Source: an uncultured Pelagibacteraceae bacterium (GTDB lineage Bacteria > Pseudomonadota > Alphaproteobacteria > Pelagibacterales > Pelagibacteraceae). From it: a stretch of 39,999 bases of DNA. Within the stretch, counting starts at the first letter, position 1. The number at the start of each line of letters is the position of its first letter. Location: the NCBI GenBank assembly GCA_902571425.1, contig CACGBZ010000010.1:1-39999 (forward strand). Direction: 5' to 3'. Of the stretch, positions 31,617 to 39,999 are shown one piece after another. Under the pieces are notes generated by a model. The model was given only the letters and a program-made list of their open reading frames with translations, was not told the origin of the DNA and did not search any database. The position numbers and the translations under genes were made by a program.

Positions 31617-33368
31617 CTATTCTTTATTATCTTCTTCTTTAGATTTATTTAATATTTTATCAGCAAGTCCTGAAAATGGCAATGAACGGCCAGAGCCAGA
31701 CTCTGCCCCATATTTTTCCAAAGCTTCGGCTTTTTCTAGTGATTCAAGAAGTTTAATTGAAAGAACTATTTTTCGTTTCTTTAAATCTTTTTCAGCAATA
31801 GCAACGTCAAGCGTTTCACCACCTGTCCATCTTTCTGGACGAGCATCAGCAGGATTTGAACTTATAGCAGACTTTTTAATAATAAAATCCAATTCACATC
31901 CAATTGGCTGAACTTTTAAACCTAATTTTCTTTCTGCTGAAATAACTTTACAAGTAATTATATCATTAATGTTTTTATCTTCAAAAAATAAGATTGGATC
32001 AGATCCATGAGCCTCTCTTACTCCTCCTCTAATTTTTTGTTCTTCAAGATTACATTCTAAAAGTTTTACTTTAAGACTATCTCCTACTTTATATTTAGTT
32101 AACTCTTCTTCACTGTTACCAGTCCATACCAAATTGTTTGCATGTACGAAAATGTCTAAGTCATTAATATCCTCAACTTTAACAAATAATGAGTATTCAT
32201 TCTTAGAAACTATTTTAGTATCAAGTATGTCTCCCACTTTGTATTTTTTTTTAAATGTTTCAAAGGGGTTAGGAATTGTGTCTTTATAACTTAGTGAAAT
32301 TCTTCTTTGATCTTTTTGAATTTCCTTTATCGCCAAATCTATTTCTTGGCCTACTGAAAACAATTTTTTTGATGGAATATTTTTTTTCGTATGAGAAAAT
32401 TCTGATTGGTGACACAGGCATACTAAATTCTCTTCAAGAGTTGCAAAAAAACCAAACTCTGTACATTTTATAATTTTGCATTTATAAATTTTTCCTTCTT
32501 CGTATTTATCAATTCCGTCAAATGGGTCTGGCAACAAACCTCGAATTGATGTTGATAGCTGAAGTTTCTCTAAATCTACACCAATAATTTTCAACTGTTT
32601 CTTCTCTCCCTCTGATACCACTTCATCGGGATGGCTTACACGAGAGTAGCTTAATTCGCTAGTGTGGCACAAGACGTCTAGTCCATTATCTAATCGAAAA
32701 AAAGCACCAAATGAAGTTAACTGTTTACATGTACCGGTAACTACATCGCCTTCTTTAAAGCTTTCTATCAGTTTTTTCTTATCAGCTGTTTTGAAAGAAC
32801 TGATTATATGTTTTCTTGAAACAACTACGTTACCTCTTTGCATGTCTAGCTTTACGATGGCAAATTTTTGAGGTTGACCAATTAAATGATCAAAATTTTT
32901 CATTGGAGCTTCATCTACCATACTTCCTGGTAGGAAAGCCACGAGCCCCAAATCAATTAAAGAAACTTCTGCGCCGCCCTTACAACGTCTGAGTATCTTG
33001 CCGTTGACAGGTTCTTCTTGCTTATGTAATTCTACAATTTTTTTCCACCCAGCAAGTTTAACTGCTTTTTCGTACGAAACAATTATCTCACCGGTCTTAG
33101 GGTGTTCTAGACGTTCCAAGAGAACCTCGATTTTGCTATTTTCTTTTATTTTATCTAGTAATCCGTGCGCAGATAATTCTCTTGTGTCTAATACCGGTTC
33201 TTGTTTGAGTCCGTCAGCTGAAAGATAACAATAATTGTCAGTAATTTTTTTTACTGTGCACTCAATTACTTTTCCTTCTTCTACGTTTTTATTTTTAGAA
33301 AATTCTGAATTTAATAATTTTTTGAATTCTTGGGTATCAGGATTTGAAGTATCTTTATATATTTGCAT
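31617..33368 (-). CDS. rpsA: 30S ribosomal protein S1
   Basis: S1 feeds mRNA to the ribosome and matters most for messages with weak Shine-Dalgarno sequences. The 583-residue product carries a series of S1 OB-fold repeats; clear copies are EGKVIECTVKKITDNYCYLS, EPVNGKILRRCKGGAEVSL, EGDVVTGTCKQLTSFGAFF, EGKIYKCKIIKCTEFGFFA and VGDILDTKIVSKNEYSLFV, with a sixth near residue 480 (ITCKVISAERKLGLKV). This is the normal six-domain plan. cmk, which usually lies between aroA and rpsA, is absent. A TATAAT upstream suggests its own promoter inside the operon. Confidence 0.95.
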   Translation of the reverse strand: MQIYKDTSNPDTQEFKKLLNSEFSKNKNVEEGKVIECTVKKITDNYCYLSADGLKQEPVLDTRELSAHGLLDKIKENSKIEVLLERLEHPKTGEIIVSYEKAVKLAGWKKIVELHKQEEPVNGKILRRCKGGAEVSLIDLGLVAFLPGSMVDEAPMKNFDHLIGQPQKFAIVKLDMQRGNVVVSRKHIISSFKTADKKKLIESFKEGDVVTGTCKQLTSFGAFFRLDNGLDVLCHTSELSYSRVSHPDEVVSEGEKKQLKIIGVDLEKLQLSTSIRGLLPDPFDGIDKYEEGKIYKCKIIKCTEFGFFATLEENLVCLCHQSEFSHTKKNIPSKKLFSVGQEIDLAIKEIQKDQRRISLSYKDTIPNPFETFKKKYKVGDILDTKIVSKNEYSLFVKVEDINDLDIFVHANNLVWTGNSEEELTKYKVGDSLKVKLLECNLEEQKIRGGVREAHGSDPILFFEDKNINDIITCKVISAERKLGLKVQPIGCELDFIIKKSAISSNPADARPERWTGGETLDVAIAEKDLKKRKIVLSIKLLESLEKAEALEKYGAESGSGRSLPFSGLADKILNKSKEEDNKE

Positions 33369-33409
33369 TAGTTATTTTTTTAAAACACGATCTTTTAGTG
33401 AAAATTAAC

Positions 33410-33415
33410 ATTATA
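33410..33415 (-). promoter_or_regulatory. -10 element for rpsA
   Basis: Read leftward, a perfect TATAAT follows TATTGAT in the 112-nt gap between aroA and rpsA, about 42 nt before the rpsA ATG. No good -35 hexamer is seen. The rest of the gap (33369-33480) holds nothing else that I can identify. Confidence 0.45.
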
Positions 33416-33480
33416 ATCAATACTGAATTTTAAATAATTTGAAGAAAAGCACTTATTTATTTGGATTTATAGCCAAAATC

Positions 33481-34800
33481 TCATCCAGATCTGATTTTTT
33501 CAATTTTTTCTAAAAAAGAGGGAAATGAGGTGTTAATTGAGTCCTTATCATGAATTTTCCATTCACCACCAAATGTTAAAGCTGCAATTGTACTTGTCAT
33601 GAAAACTCGATGATCTTTTAAAAAGTTATTAATGACTACCTTTTTATTTACCTCTAAATCTGGATTACCATAGATTTTTATACTATCCTTTTTAAGTATA
33701 TTTTTAATTCCCATTTTATTTAATATTTTTGAGCCCCAATTTAGCCTTGGACTTTCTTTTTGATTTAGCTCAGATAAATTTTTAAAATATGAGACGCCAT
33801 TTGCTTTTGCAGCAATTAAAAATATTAATAAAAATTCGTCTATTGCAGCGCTGTTTAGATTAATTGGGCAATCAATAGGTTTAATTGATTTTTGGCTTTT
33901 TACAATTAGATCAGCTATTTTTTCACCTTTATAGTTTTTTAAGTTTTTTAATTTAATTTTTATATTCATTAATTTTAAAATTTTAAGAATTCCCACTCTT
34001 GTTTCATTTATATTCACGTTTTTGATTACTAATTTTGAATTTTTAGAAAGTACTGTCAGAATAATGAAAAATGCACTTGAGCTAATGTCAGATGGTATTT
34101 TATAGTTAAATGGGCTAATCTTCTTTTTTCCAACAATTGAAATTAGGTCAAAGTTTTTATTTTTTTTTACTTTTATAGGTAATTTAAGATATTTAAAAAG
34201 TAGCTCTGTGTGATTACGAGATTTTTTTGCTTTAATAAAGGTTTCGCCTATAGTGTTTAGTGCAGCAAACATAACGCTACTTTTGCATTGTGCAGACCCT
34301 TTTTTTTCAAAATATTTAATTCGATTAGTTTTGTCGGTTCCAATAACAATTAAAGGTAATTTGCCTTTATTGGTTTGAAATTTCGCACCAAATTTTTCCA
34401 ATGGTTTAGTTACTCTGTAAAAATCTCTTTTTGATAAACTCTTATCTCCTATAATTTTGATTTTTTTTTTTGAATGAATTAAAAGTCCCAAAATTAATCT
34501 AGCTAATGTTCCTGAATTTCCAGTATTTAAAACAATATTTTCTTTATATTTAAATCCATTAATACCATTACCAATTATTTCGCATTTATTATTATAAAAT
34601 TTAATTTTTACACCTAGTTGTTTTAAACATTTAATTGTATTCATAACATCTTCTGACATTAAGAGATTGGTGGCACTTGACTTACCTTCAGCTTGAGAAG
34701 CTAAAAGTGCCCATCTAATTGACAAACTTTTATCACCTTCTATGTTTAAAATTTTATTAAATGGATTAATTTTTTTTTTGATCTCTAAAAAGTTACTCAT
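33481..34800 (-). CDS. aroA: 3-phosphoshikimate 1-carboxyvinyltransferase (EPSP synthase)
   Basis: EPSP synthase joins PEP to shikimate-3-phosphate in the chorismate pathway. The 439-residue product has GDKSLSIRWALLASQAEG (phosphoshikimate binding), LNTGNSGTLARLILGLL (the PEP loop), SAQCKSSVMFAALN, KKSRNHTELLF, KIPSDISSSAFFI, INLNSAAIDEFLLIFLIAA (matching the DxxP-x-L block) and LNQKESPRLNWGSKILNKMG (matching KESDRI). It is the middle gene of the lptB-aroA-rpsA run, 10 nt after lptB. Very lysine-rich, as are other core genes here. Confidence 0.92.
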   Translation of the reverse strand: MSNFLEIKKKINPFNKILNIEGDKSLSIRWALLASQAEGKSSATNLLMSEDVMNTIKCLKQLGVKIKFYNNKCEIIGNGINGFKYKENIVLNTGNSGTLARLILGLLIHSKKKIKIIGDKSLSKRDFYRVTKPLEKFGAKFQTNKGKLPLIVIGTDKTNRIKYFEKKGSAQCKSSVMFAALNTIGETFIKAKKSRNHTELLFKYLKLPIKVKKNKNFDLISIVGKKKISPFNYKIPSDISSSAFFIILTVLSKNSKLVIKNVNINETRVGILKILKLMNIKIKLKNLKNYKGEKIADLIVKSQKSIKPIDCPINLNSAAIDEFLLIFLIAAKANGVSYFKNLSELNQKESPRLNWGSKILNKMGIKNILKKDSIKIYGNPDLEVNKKVVINNFLKDHRVFMTSTIAALTFGGEWKIHDKDSINTSFPSFLEKIEKIRSG

Positions 34801-34810
34801 ATTTGAAGGA

Positions 34811-35587
34811 TTAATTTATTTTGAAAGATTCACCAAAATAAGCATTTTTAGCGTTTGTATTGTTAATTAAATTTGAAGGGGTATCTTGGGCAATTACTCT
34901 ACCATTGCTAATTATTGCAGCTGTATCCACACACTCTAGTAAATCTCTAGCTTGGTGATCACATAAAATTACTGAAATTCTGCTAGTACTTTGTAAATTT
35001 ACAATTATTTGTTGTAAAGTTTTAATGGTCATTATATCTAGCGCCGCAAATGGCTCATCTAGAAGTAAGATTTTTGGCTCGGAAACTAGAGCTAAAGCTA
35101 TAACAAGTTTTTTCTTTTGACCGCCCGAAAGATAATTTGCCTTTATGTTTACAACAGGGTCAAGTTCAAATTTTGATATTAAAGAATTTATTTTTTCAAT
35201 TCTAAAATTAGGATTATTTATGGTAATTTCTGAAATGGCCTTTAAATTTTCTAAAACAGTTAAATCATGGAAATAGCCTCCATGTTGAGGCACAAAACCA
35301 ATTTTAAATTTTAAAGTTCTTTGATAGATTGGATATTTATTGACAGTCTTTGAATCTATAATAATCGAACCATAATCAGGGGAAAGTAATCCAGTAATCA
35401 AATTAAAAATTGTAGATTTACCTACGCCATTTGGGCCTAATAAACCTAAAATCTGACCATTATTTAATTTTAAGTTTAAGTTATCAAGAATGATTTTTTT
35501 TCCAAATTTAAGAGAAATTTTTTCCAATTTTAAAATTGTATTTTCTTTTTTAAAATATTTTATTCTAAATTTTTTTATATTTGACAT
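34811..35587 (-). CDS. lptB: LPS export ABC transporter ATP-binding protein
   Basis: LptB powers extraction of lipopolysaccharide from the inner membrane together with LptF/G and the LptC bridge. The 258-residue product has Walker A GPNGVGKST, Q-loop VPQHGGYFHDLTVLENL, signature LSGGQKKKL, Walker B ILLLDEPFAALD and the switch His in ILCDHQARDLL. The SDYGSI and YFGESF ends are typical of LptB. An N-terminal extension of about 17 residues (MSNIKKFRIKYFKKE) precedes the domain; a later start is possible. It follows the lptC-like gene by 8 nt. Confidence 0.93.
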   Translation of the reverse strand: MSNIKKFRIKYFKKENTILKLEKISLKFGKKIILDNLNLKLNNGQILGLLGPNGVGKSTIFNLITGLLSPDYGSIIIDSKTVNKYPIYQRTLKFKIGFVPQHGGYFHDLTVLENLKAISEITINNPNFRIEKINSLISKFELDPVVNIKANYLSGGQKKKLVIALALVSEPKILLLDEPFAALDIMTIKTLQQIIVNLQSTSRISVILCDHQARDLLECVDTAAIISNGRVIAQDTPSNLINNTNAKNAYFGESFKIN

Positions 35588-35595
35588 ATAGGTTA

Positions 35596-36258
35596 TTAAT
35601 AAGATTCAATTTTTATTTTATCTGTTGAATTGTCCATAAATACATCAATATTTTTTGAAAGTATATTAATAAGAATATTATCCGCAATTATTGTTCCATG
35701 GACTCCCTTATAAATAATGTTTTCACGAATTAATATTTCACTTTTTTCAAAATTATAATTTAGTTTATCTGATGTAATTAAATTATTTAAATATTCAATT
35801 TTAACATTTTTATTAAAATTTGTATTATAATTTGAGTTATTAAAAAAAGCTTCATCTGCTTCAATCTTTATTATTTTGTTATCATCGTCAATGAATCTTG
35901 CCACCACATTATTCATAAATATTATCTCTGAGTTATTTTTATAACTTAGTTCACTTGAATTAGCTATAATCTCATACTCTTTATCATCTGGAAGTTTAAC
36001 TTTGTAACTTAGATTTTGAATAGAGCTATTTGCCTTTTGAGTTTTTTCTGGAATTTTACTTTTTATTTCTTTATTAATTTTCTCTTTTTTATCAATATTA
36101 TCAGTAACTGATTTTTCAGCTTTATCCAAATTTTCAAATTTTTCATTTAAAATTGCTAATTCATTTTCATTTTTATTTATAGCAAAATAATTCTTATAAA
36201 AAAAAAAACCTAGAATTATTATAGTAGAAAAAAGAAACAACTGAATAAGTGTTTTCAT
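35596..36258 (-). CDS. lptC: LptC-like LPS export bridge protein
   Basis: The 220-residue product has one N-terminal membrane helix (residues about 4-21, LIQLFLFSTIIILGFFF), a polar Lys/Glu-rich linker to about residue 80, and an OstA/LptC-type beta domain from about residue 85 (YKVKLPDDKEYEIIANSSEL, IKIEADEAFFNNSNYNT, GVHGTIIADNILINI). The anchored N-terminus fits LptC rather than soluble LptA. No second OstA-type gene lies before lptB, where lptA is usually found. It abuts kdsD with no gap. Confidence 0.8.
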   Translation of the reverse strand: MKTLIQLFLFSTIIILGFFFYKNYFAINKNENELAILNEKFENLDKAEKSVTDNIDKKEKINKEIKSKIPEKTQKANSSIQNLSYKVKLPDDKEYEIIANSSELSYKNNSEIIFMNNVVARFIDDDNKIIKIEADEAFFNNSNYNTNFNKNVKIEYLNNLITSDKLNYNFEKSEILIRENIIYKGVHGTIIADNILINILSKNIDVFMDNSTDKIKIESY

Positions 36259-37224
36259 TTAGTTTAAGTTCTTCAGTAAATCGTGAATATGTATTACACC
36301 AACTGTTTTCTTTTTATTTTCTTTTGAATAAACACAAACATTAGTAATTTTTTTTTTATTCATTAGAGATAAAATGTCTGAAATAAGCATATTTTTTTCA
36401 ACTGCAAAAGGTTTTTTAGTCATAAATTTTTTTATTTTAAAATTATCTATTTCTCTTTTCTTCTGCATTAATCTTTTTAAATCCCCATCGGTAAATACGC
36501 CTTTATTTATTCCTTGTTGATTTATTATCACTAAAAAACCAAGACGTTTAATATTAATAACTTTTAATGCTTTTTTCATTTTTTCATTTTCATTAATAAA
36601 CGGAATTTTATTTTTTACTAACATTATGTCTTCAGCTGTTTTTAACTTACTTCCTAGATTTCCAGAGGGATGAAATTTCTTAAAATCAAGTTTTGTAAAT
36701 TTTTTTTTGTACATTAAAGATATTGCTAGGGCATCACCAATTGATAATTGAATAGTTGTGCTCGATGTTGGTACAATTCCATGTCCAGCCTCTAAAACAT
36801 TTGGAATTAAAATTTTTATATTCGATGATCTATACAAAATCGAATTTTTATTAGACATTATACCGATTAATTTAATTTTGTTATATTTGGAATATTTAAT
36901 TATATTTTTCAATTCTGAAGTATTTCCTGAATTACTAATTAAAATTAAGATATCATTTTTAGTTATACGTCCCAAGTCACCATGCGAACAATCATTGGCA
37001 GATATTGAGAAAGAAGGTGTGCCTACTGATGATAATGTGGCAGAAATTTTTGATGCTATAATTCCACTTTTTCCAACTCCACAAACAATTACTTTTGATT
37101 TACATTTTGATATTAACCTCACAGCCTGATTGAACGATATGTTCATTGAATTTTTTAGTTTCTTTAAGGCTTTGATTTGTAAATCAATTACATTTTGACC
37201 AATTCTGTAATTTTCGTTTTCCAT
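36259..37224 (-). CDS. kdsD: arabinose-5-phosphate isomerase (KpsF/GutQ family)
   Basis: Converts ribulose-5-phosphate to arabinose-5-phosphate, the start of Kdo synthesis for lipopolysaccharide. The 321-residue product has an N-terminal SIS domain (CGVGKSGIIASKISATLSS, VGTPSFSISANDCSHGDLG, LISNSGNTSELKNII) and two C-terminal CBS domains (about residues 200-320, with NIKRLGFLVIINQQG and TNVCVYSKEN). It is 3 nt after the RNase D-like gene and abuts lptC, the usual alphaproteobacterial LPS cluster. Confidence 0.94.
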   Translation of the reverse strand: MENENYRIGQNVIDLQIKALKKLKNSMNISFNQAVRLISKCKSKVIVCGVGKSGIIASKISATLSSVGTPSFSISANDCSHGDLGRITKNDILILISNSGNTSELKNIIKYSKYNKIKLIGIMSNKNSILYRSSNIKILIPNVLEAGHGIVPTSSTTIQLSIGDALAISLMYKKKFTKLDFKKFHPSGNLGSKLKTAEDIMLVKNKIPFINENEKMKKALKVINIKRLGFLVIINQQGINKGVFTDGDLKRLMQKKREIDNFKIKKFMTKKPFAVEKNMLISDILSLMNKKKITNVCVYSKENKKKTVGVIHIHDLLKNLN

Positions 37225-37227
37225 ATA

Positions 37228-37848
37228 TTAATGAGACCAAATATCATCTTTAAACAAGGCAAGATCAAGTTCTACCCTTGTTTTTAAAAATTTAAGACAA
37301 TCTTCATAAAGTTTTAACCTTTTTTCTCTTACAAGTATCTTATTAAGTTCGTCATGTATTTTGTGCAAATGTATTACATCATTAGCACAATACTTTAGTT
37401 GAGAAGGAGTTAAATTTCCTCCGAAATCTGAATTTTGAAATTGTTTACTAACATCTAAATTAACAAATTCCTTAATTAAAGTTTTCAATGAATGATTATC
37501 AGAATAAGATCTAGCAAGTTTTGATGCAATTTTTGTATCAAGAATGTTATTTATTTCAGTTTTTAAATAATACTTAATGTGAGCCATGTCTGCTCTCGCA
37601 AAATGAAAAATTTTAGTTACTTTATCATCATTTAAAATATTGACTAAATTTGGTGCATTATAATTATCCCTATCAAACTGAACAATGTGTGCATCTGAAT
37701 TTCCAGAGGAAATTTGTATTAAGCAAAGAGGATCTCTTCGAACATTGAGACCCATAAATTCACCATCAACAGCGATTCTGTTTCCCAAATTTAGTTTTTC
37801 TGGTATATCCCCTTTATGAAGCTGAATATTATTACTCATTTTAAACAT
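37228..37848 (-). CDS. rnd: short RNase D-like 3'-5' exonuclease
   Basis: A 206-residue DEDDy exonuclease without the HRDC domains of full-length RNase D. AVDGEFMGL holds the first Asp and Glu, KIFHFARADMAHI the second Asp, and LKYCANDVIHLHKI the Tyr and last Asp. Short RNase D proteins of this length next to kdsD are common in alphaproteobacteria and probably trim stable RNAs. It is the first gene of the leftward LPS operon. The start could be MFKM at 37848 or MSNN 9 nt later. Only 26 nt separate it from the divergent NDUFA9-like gene. Confidence 0.9.
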   Translation of the reverse strand: MFKMSNNIQLHKGDIPEKLNLGNRIAVDGEFMGLNVRRDPLCLIQISSGNSDAHIVQFDRDNYNAPNLVNILNDDKVTKIFHFARADMAHIKYYLKTEINNILDTKIASKLARSYSDNHSLKTLIKEFVNLDVSKQFQNSDFGGNLTPSQLKYCANDVIHLHKIHDELNKILVREKRLKLYEDCLKFLKTRVELDLALFKDDIWSH

Positions 37849-37874
37849 ATATATATGAAAGTAAAAAATTGTCT

Positions 37875-38867
37875 ATGAAAGCTAAAAATGTTTTAATTTT
37901 TGGGTGCTCAGGACAAATAGGTCGTTCAATTGTAAGAAAATTGACTAAGGATAACTATACTGTTACCGCCGTAACAAGAAATATTCACCAGAAAGGGATT
38001 GTTCTGAAAACTTTGGGCAACGCAGGTTTTATTAATATCGTTGAGGCTAACATATTTGATGAAAAAAAAATTAGGGAACTTTTTAAAGACGCAGATATTT
38101 GCATAAACTTAGTGGGAATTTTATATGAGCAAAAAAAAGGTAATACGTTCAAAAATATTCATTCTGTTTTTCCATCTATTTTAGCTAAACTTTCAAAAAA
38201 ATATAATCTTAAACATTTTATTCACTTGTCAGCACTAGGAATTAATGATGCAGTAGACTCTGATTATGCAAAAAGTAAGCTCGAGGGAGAAAATGAAATC
38301 TTAAAAAACTTTCCTTTAGCTACAATTTTAAGACCTTCGGTTGTTTATTCTGTAGAAGATAATTTTAGTACCTCTTTTATGACACTGTTAAGCAGGCTTC
38401 CTTTTTTCCCTTTATATTATGGAGGAAAAACTAAATTTGCTCCGATACATTGCTCAGATTTAACTGATACGATGTTTTATGTTATTTCGAACAATATCTA
38501 TTCAAAAATTATAGAGTGCGTGGGACCTGAGATAATTACTTTTAAAGAGATATTGCAAAGATTATTAAATCTCATGGATAAAAAAAGAATTTTGCTTCCT
38601 TTCCCTTTGCCTTTAGCAGAATTATCTGCAAGATTTTTTGAGATATTTCCTAAACCTTTAATCTCACGGGATCAAATAAGGCTTTTAAAATATGAAAATA
38701 TTGCATCAGGCAAATATAAAACTAATTCAGACATTGGGATACCAAGCAAAAGATATTTTAATGATGAGGTTAAAAAATATTGTCATATGTGGAGAGAAGG
38801 TGGACAGTTTTCTACAGAGAAATATAATACTAATAACGATTTAAAAAAAAAGTTTGGTCAAAATTAA
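37875..38867 (+). CDS. NDUFA9-like NAD(P)-binding protein, complex I associated
   Basis: An atypical short-chain dehydrogenase fold of 330 residues. MKAKNVLIFGCSGQIGRSI is the NAD(P)-binding strand and glycine loop, followed by INLVGILYEQ, HLSALGIN, YAKSKLEGENEIL (Tyr and Lys of the SDR pair) and LRPSVVYS. The family includes the 39-kDa accessory subunit of mitochondrial complex I and its alphaproteobacterial relatives. The ATG at 37875 is preferred over a TTG two codons earlier. It converges with gcrA, overlapping by 4 nt at the stops. Confidence 0.85.
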   Translation: MKAKNVLIFGCSGQIGRSIVRKLTKDNYTVTAVTRNIHQKGIVLKTLGNAGFINIVEANIFDEKKIRELFKDADICINLVGILYEQKKGNTFKNIHSVFPSILAKLSKKYNLKHFIHLSALGINDAVDSDYAKSKLEGENEILKNFPLATILRPSVVYSVEDNFSTSFMTLLSRLPFFPLYYGGKTKFAPIHCSDLTDTMFYVISNNIYSKIIECVGPEIITFKEILQRLLNLMDKKRILLPFPLPLAELSARFFEIFPKPLISRDQIRLLKYENIASGKYKTNSDIGIPSKRYFNDEVKKYCHMWREGGQFSTEKYNTNNDLKKKFGQN

Positions 38868-39370
38868 GCAGATTTAATTTTTTTTCCAATAAATTCGGGA
38901 ACCTCTTCTTTATCAATTTGATCATCTTTCTTATTTTTACTGTCCCGGGATTGATAACTGTATAGAAGATGAAGTTTACAATAACTAAAGTCTTTTAAAG
39001 AGGTTCTGCCACAAAAATAAAAATTTTTTTCATTAGGATGACCTATTGGATATTTACAATCATTATCGGTTAATTCCTCCAACTGTTTTGGGCTCTCTGG
39101 CTCAAAATCTTTTTCAATTATTAAGGATTTAAATCTACTTCTACGACCTCTTTTTATCTTTATATTGTTTTCCTCTAAGTTATTTTCTATATTCTGATTT
39201 GAAGTAGCTTTTCTTGTTTTTATTTTTGCTGACAATCCCAATCTCGAGGCCTTGCCTATAATAGAATTTCTAGTAAATCCACCACCCATCTTTTCACTGA
39301 TTTCTCTTGCTGTACATGTGCCCCAATGTTTTTGAAGAAATTCGATATTTTCTTTGGTCCAATTGCTCAT
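38864..39370 (-). CDS. gcrA: GcrA cell-cycle regulator
   Basis: GcrA works with sigma-70 at promoters that carry adenine-methylated GANTC sites, linking transcription to CcrM methylation. The 168-residue product begins with the helix-turn-helix MSNWTKENIEFLQKHW and continues FTRNSIIGKASRLGL, both typical. After a charged linker (about residues 55-95) comes the C-terminal domain NDCKYPIGHPNEKNFYFCG with SYCKLHLLY, matching the family's CrWPxGdPxxxxFxFCG. It is divergent from argD across 186 nt of AT-rich DNA. Its presence supports an alphaproteobacterial host and suggests CcrM is encoded elsewhere. Confidence 0.93.
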   Translation of the reverse strand: MSNWTKENIEFLQKHWGTCTAREISEKMGGGFTRNSIIGKASRLGLSAKIKTRKATSNQNIENNLEENNIKIKRGRRSRFKSLIIEKDFEPESPKQLEELTDNDCKYPIGHPNEKNFYFCGRTSLKDFSYCKLHLLYSYQSRDSKNKKDDQIDKEEVPEFIGKKIKSA

Positions 39371-39556
39371 AAATAGTTTTTTTTTATGTATCTATATATT
39401 GTGTTAATTATTTATAAAGCAACAATATACTGATATAAATCTAAATTAAACAATCAAAAAATGACAGTTATCAACATTAATAAGCAAATTAAGTGTATTT
39501 ATATTTTCAATCCCAACTTGTATTAATAATTAAACTTTATAAAACAATCTAAATTT

Positions 39557-39999
39557 ATGGGTTACTTAGCAAAAAATTATAACAGAAAAAAAATTGCCTT
39601 TAAGTATGGAAAAGGAAGTTATCTATTTTCAACAAATGGAAAAAAATATTTAGATTTTGTTCAAGGAATAGCTGTTAACTCTTTAGGTCATGCTCATCCA
39701 AAATTAGTTAAAACTATAAGAGATCAATCGAAAAAACTTTGGCATGTTTCTAACGCTTTCCAAATTCCGGAAGGAGAAAAATTAGCCAAAAAGTTGTGCC
39801 AAAAAACATTTGCTGATTACGTTATGTTTCAAAATTCAGGAGCAGAAGCTACTGAAGCAGCAATAAAGGTTGCTAGAAGGTATTTTTATACTATTGGAGA
39901 ACCAAATAAAACTCGAATTTTATGTATTAAAAATTCTTTTCACGGAAGAACTTTAGCAACTATTTTTGCAAGTGGTTCAAAGAAAATGACAGAAGGCTT
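39557..39999 (+). CDS. argD: acetylornithine aminotransferase, N-terminal part (3' end outside window)
   Basis: The first 147 codons of a class III PLP aminotransferase run off the window. Visible are KYGKGSYLFSTNGKKYLDF, GIAVNSLGHAHPKLVK, WHVSNAFQIPEGEKLA, MFQNSGAEATEAAIKVARRY and NSFHGRTLA, which match ArgD better than other members (WHVSN.f.ipe.e.LA). The PLP lysine lies beyond the end. The ATG at 39557 is 14 nt after a TATAAA that may be the -10 element. The 186-nt region shared with gcrA (39371-39556) shows no gene or clear hairpin. Confidence 0.9.
   Translation, partial: MGYLAKNYNRKKIAFKYGKGSYLFSTNGKKYLDFVQGIAVNSLGHAHPKLVKTIRDQSKKLWHVSNAFQIPEGEKLAKKLCQKTFADYVMFQNSGAEATEAAIKVARRYFYTIGEPNKTRILCIKNSFHGRTLATIFASGSKKMTEG

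Noticed and set aside
37869..37874. TTG start two codons upstream of the NDUFA9-like gene
   Set aside because: An ATG at 37875 gives the usual N-terminus before the glycine loop.

Overview
The window is AT-rich and densely packed, with many genes that abut or overlap by 1-23 bases. The gene families are alphaproteobacterial: GcrA, the DUF2948 gene between murA and hisD, the hisS-hisZ-hisG trio, an NDUFA9-like complex I protein, and the rpsA-ihfB-pyrF-trpFBA-accD-folC block. This suggests a streamlined marine alphaproteobacterium of SAR11-like or similar type. That placement is inferred from style and gene content, not from a phylogeny.

Layout. (1) 1-7294, housekeeping, rightward: 3' end of dcd, murA, a DUF2948 gene, hisD, infA, tRNA-Phe, a cold-shock gene with a strong terminator, tRNA-His, hisS, hisZ and hisG. 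tRNA-His lies only 4 nt before the hisS start. Its A73 discriminator and lack of an encoded G-1 match the alphaproteobacterial clade with an unusual histidine identity system. Both tRNAs carry matching changes at the D-loop/T-loop contact (A18 with G55). (2) 7280-25797, accessory island of about 18.5 kb between hisG and folC. It begins with small unknown genes, then a restriction-modification set: a methylase-like protein without a catalytic motif, an NPPY methylase, and a GIY-YIG/DEAD helicase restriction subunit, followed by another methyltransferase. Next come an exonuclease I-like gene and a coiled-coil partner read leftward. Diverging from these is a rightward cluster: an unknown gene, a stand-alone WGR protein, a small unknown, a GHKL-type ATPase fused to an HExxH metallopeptidase, an RmuC-like nuclease and another unknown. 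The island ends with a RecB/Cas4-like nuclease, a thioredoxin and a three-module nuclease-helicase. No transposase, integrase or CRISPR array is visible. (3) 25818-37848, housekeeping, leftward (listed here from the upstream end): rnd-like, kdsD, lptC-like, lptB, aroA, rpsA, ihfB, pyrF, trpF, trpB, trpA, accD, folC. (4) 37875-39999: NDUFA9-like gene, gcrA on the opposite strand, and the 5' part of argD.

How the genes may work together. The left flank joins histidine biosynthesis (hisD, hisZ, hisG) with histidine decoding (tRNA-His, hisS). The right flank joins LPS export, aromatic amino acid synthesis, pyrimidine, fatty acid and folate synthesis, and translation. The island is dominated by DNA-cleaving and DNA-modifying proteins and reads as a defence or DNA-metabolism island. 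The best candidate for an undescribed system is the 16838-21106 cluster centred on the ATPase-metallopeptidase fusion. A pair of near-identical palindromes 42 bp apart sits in front of it. A second surprise is in the core: TrpF, TrpB and TrpA all depart from the usual active-site signatures, while PyrF in the same operon does not.
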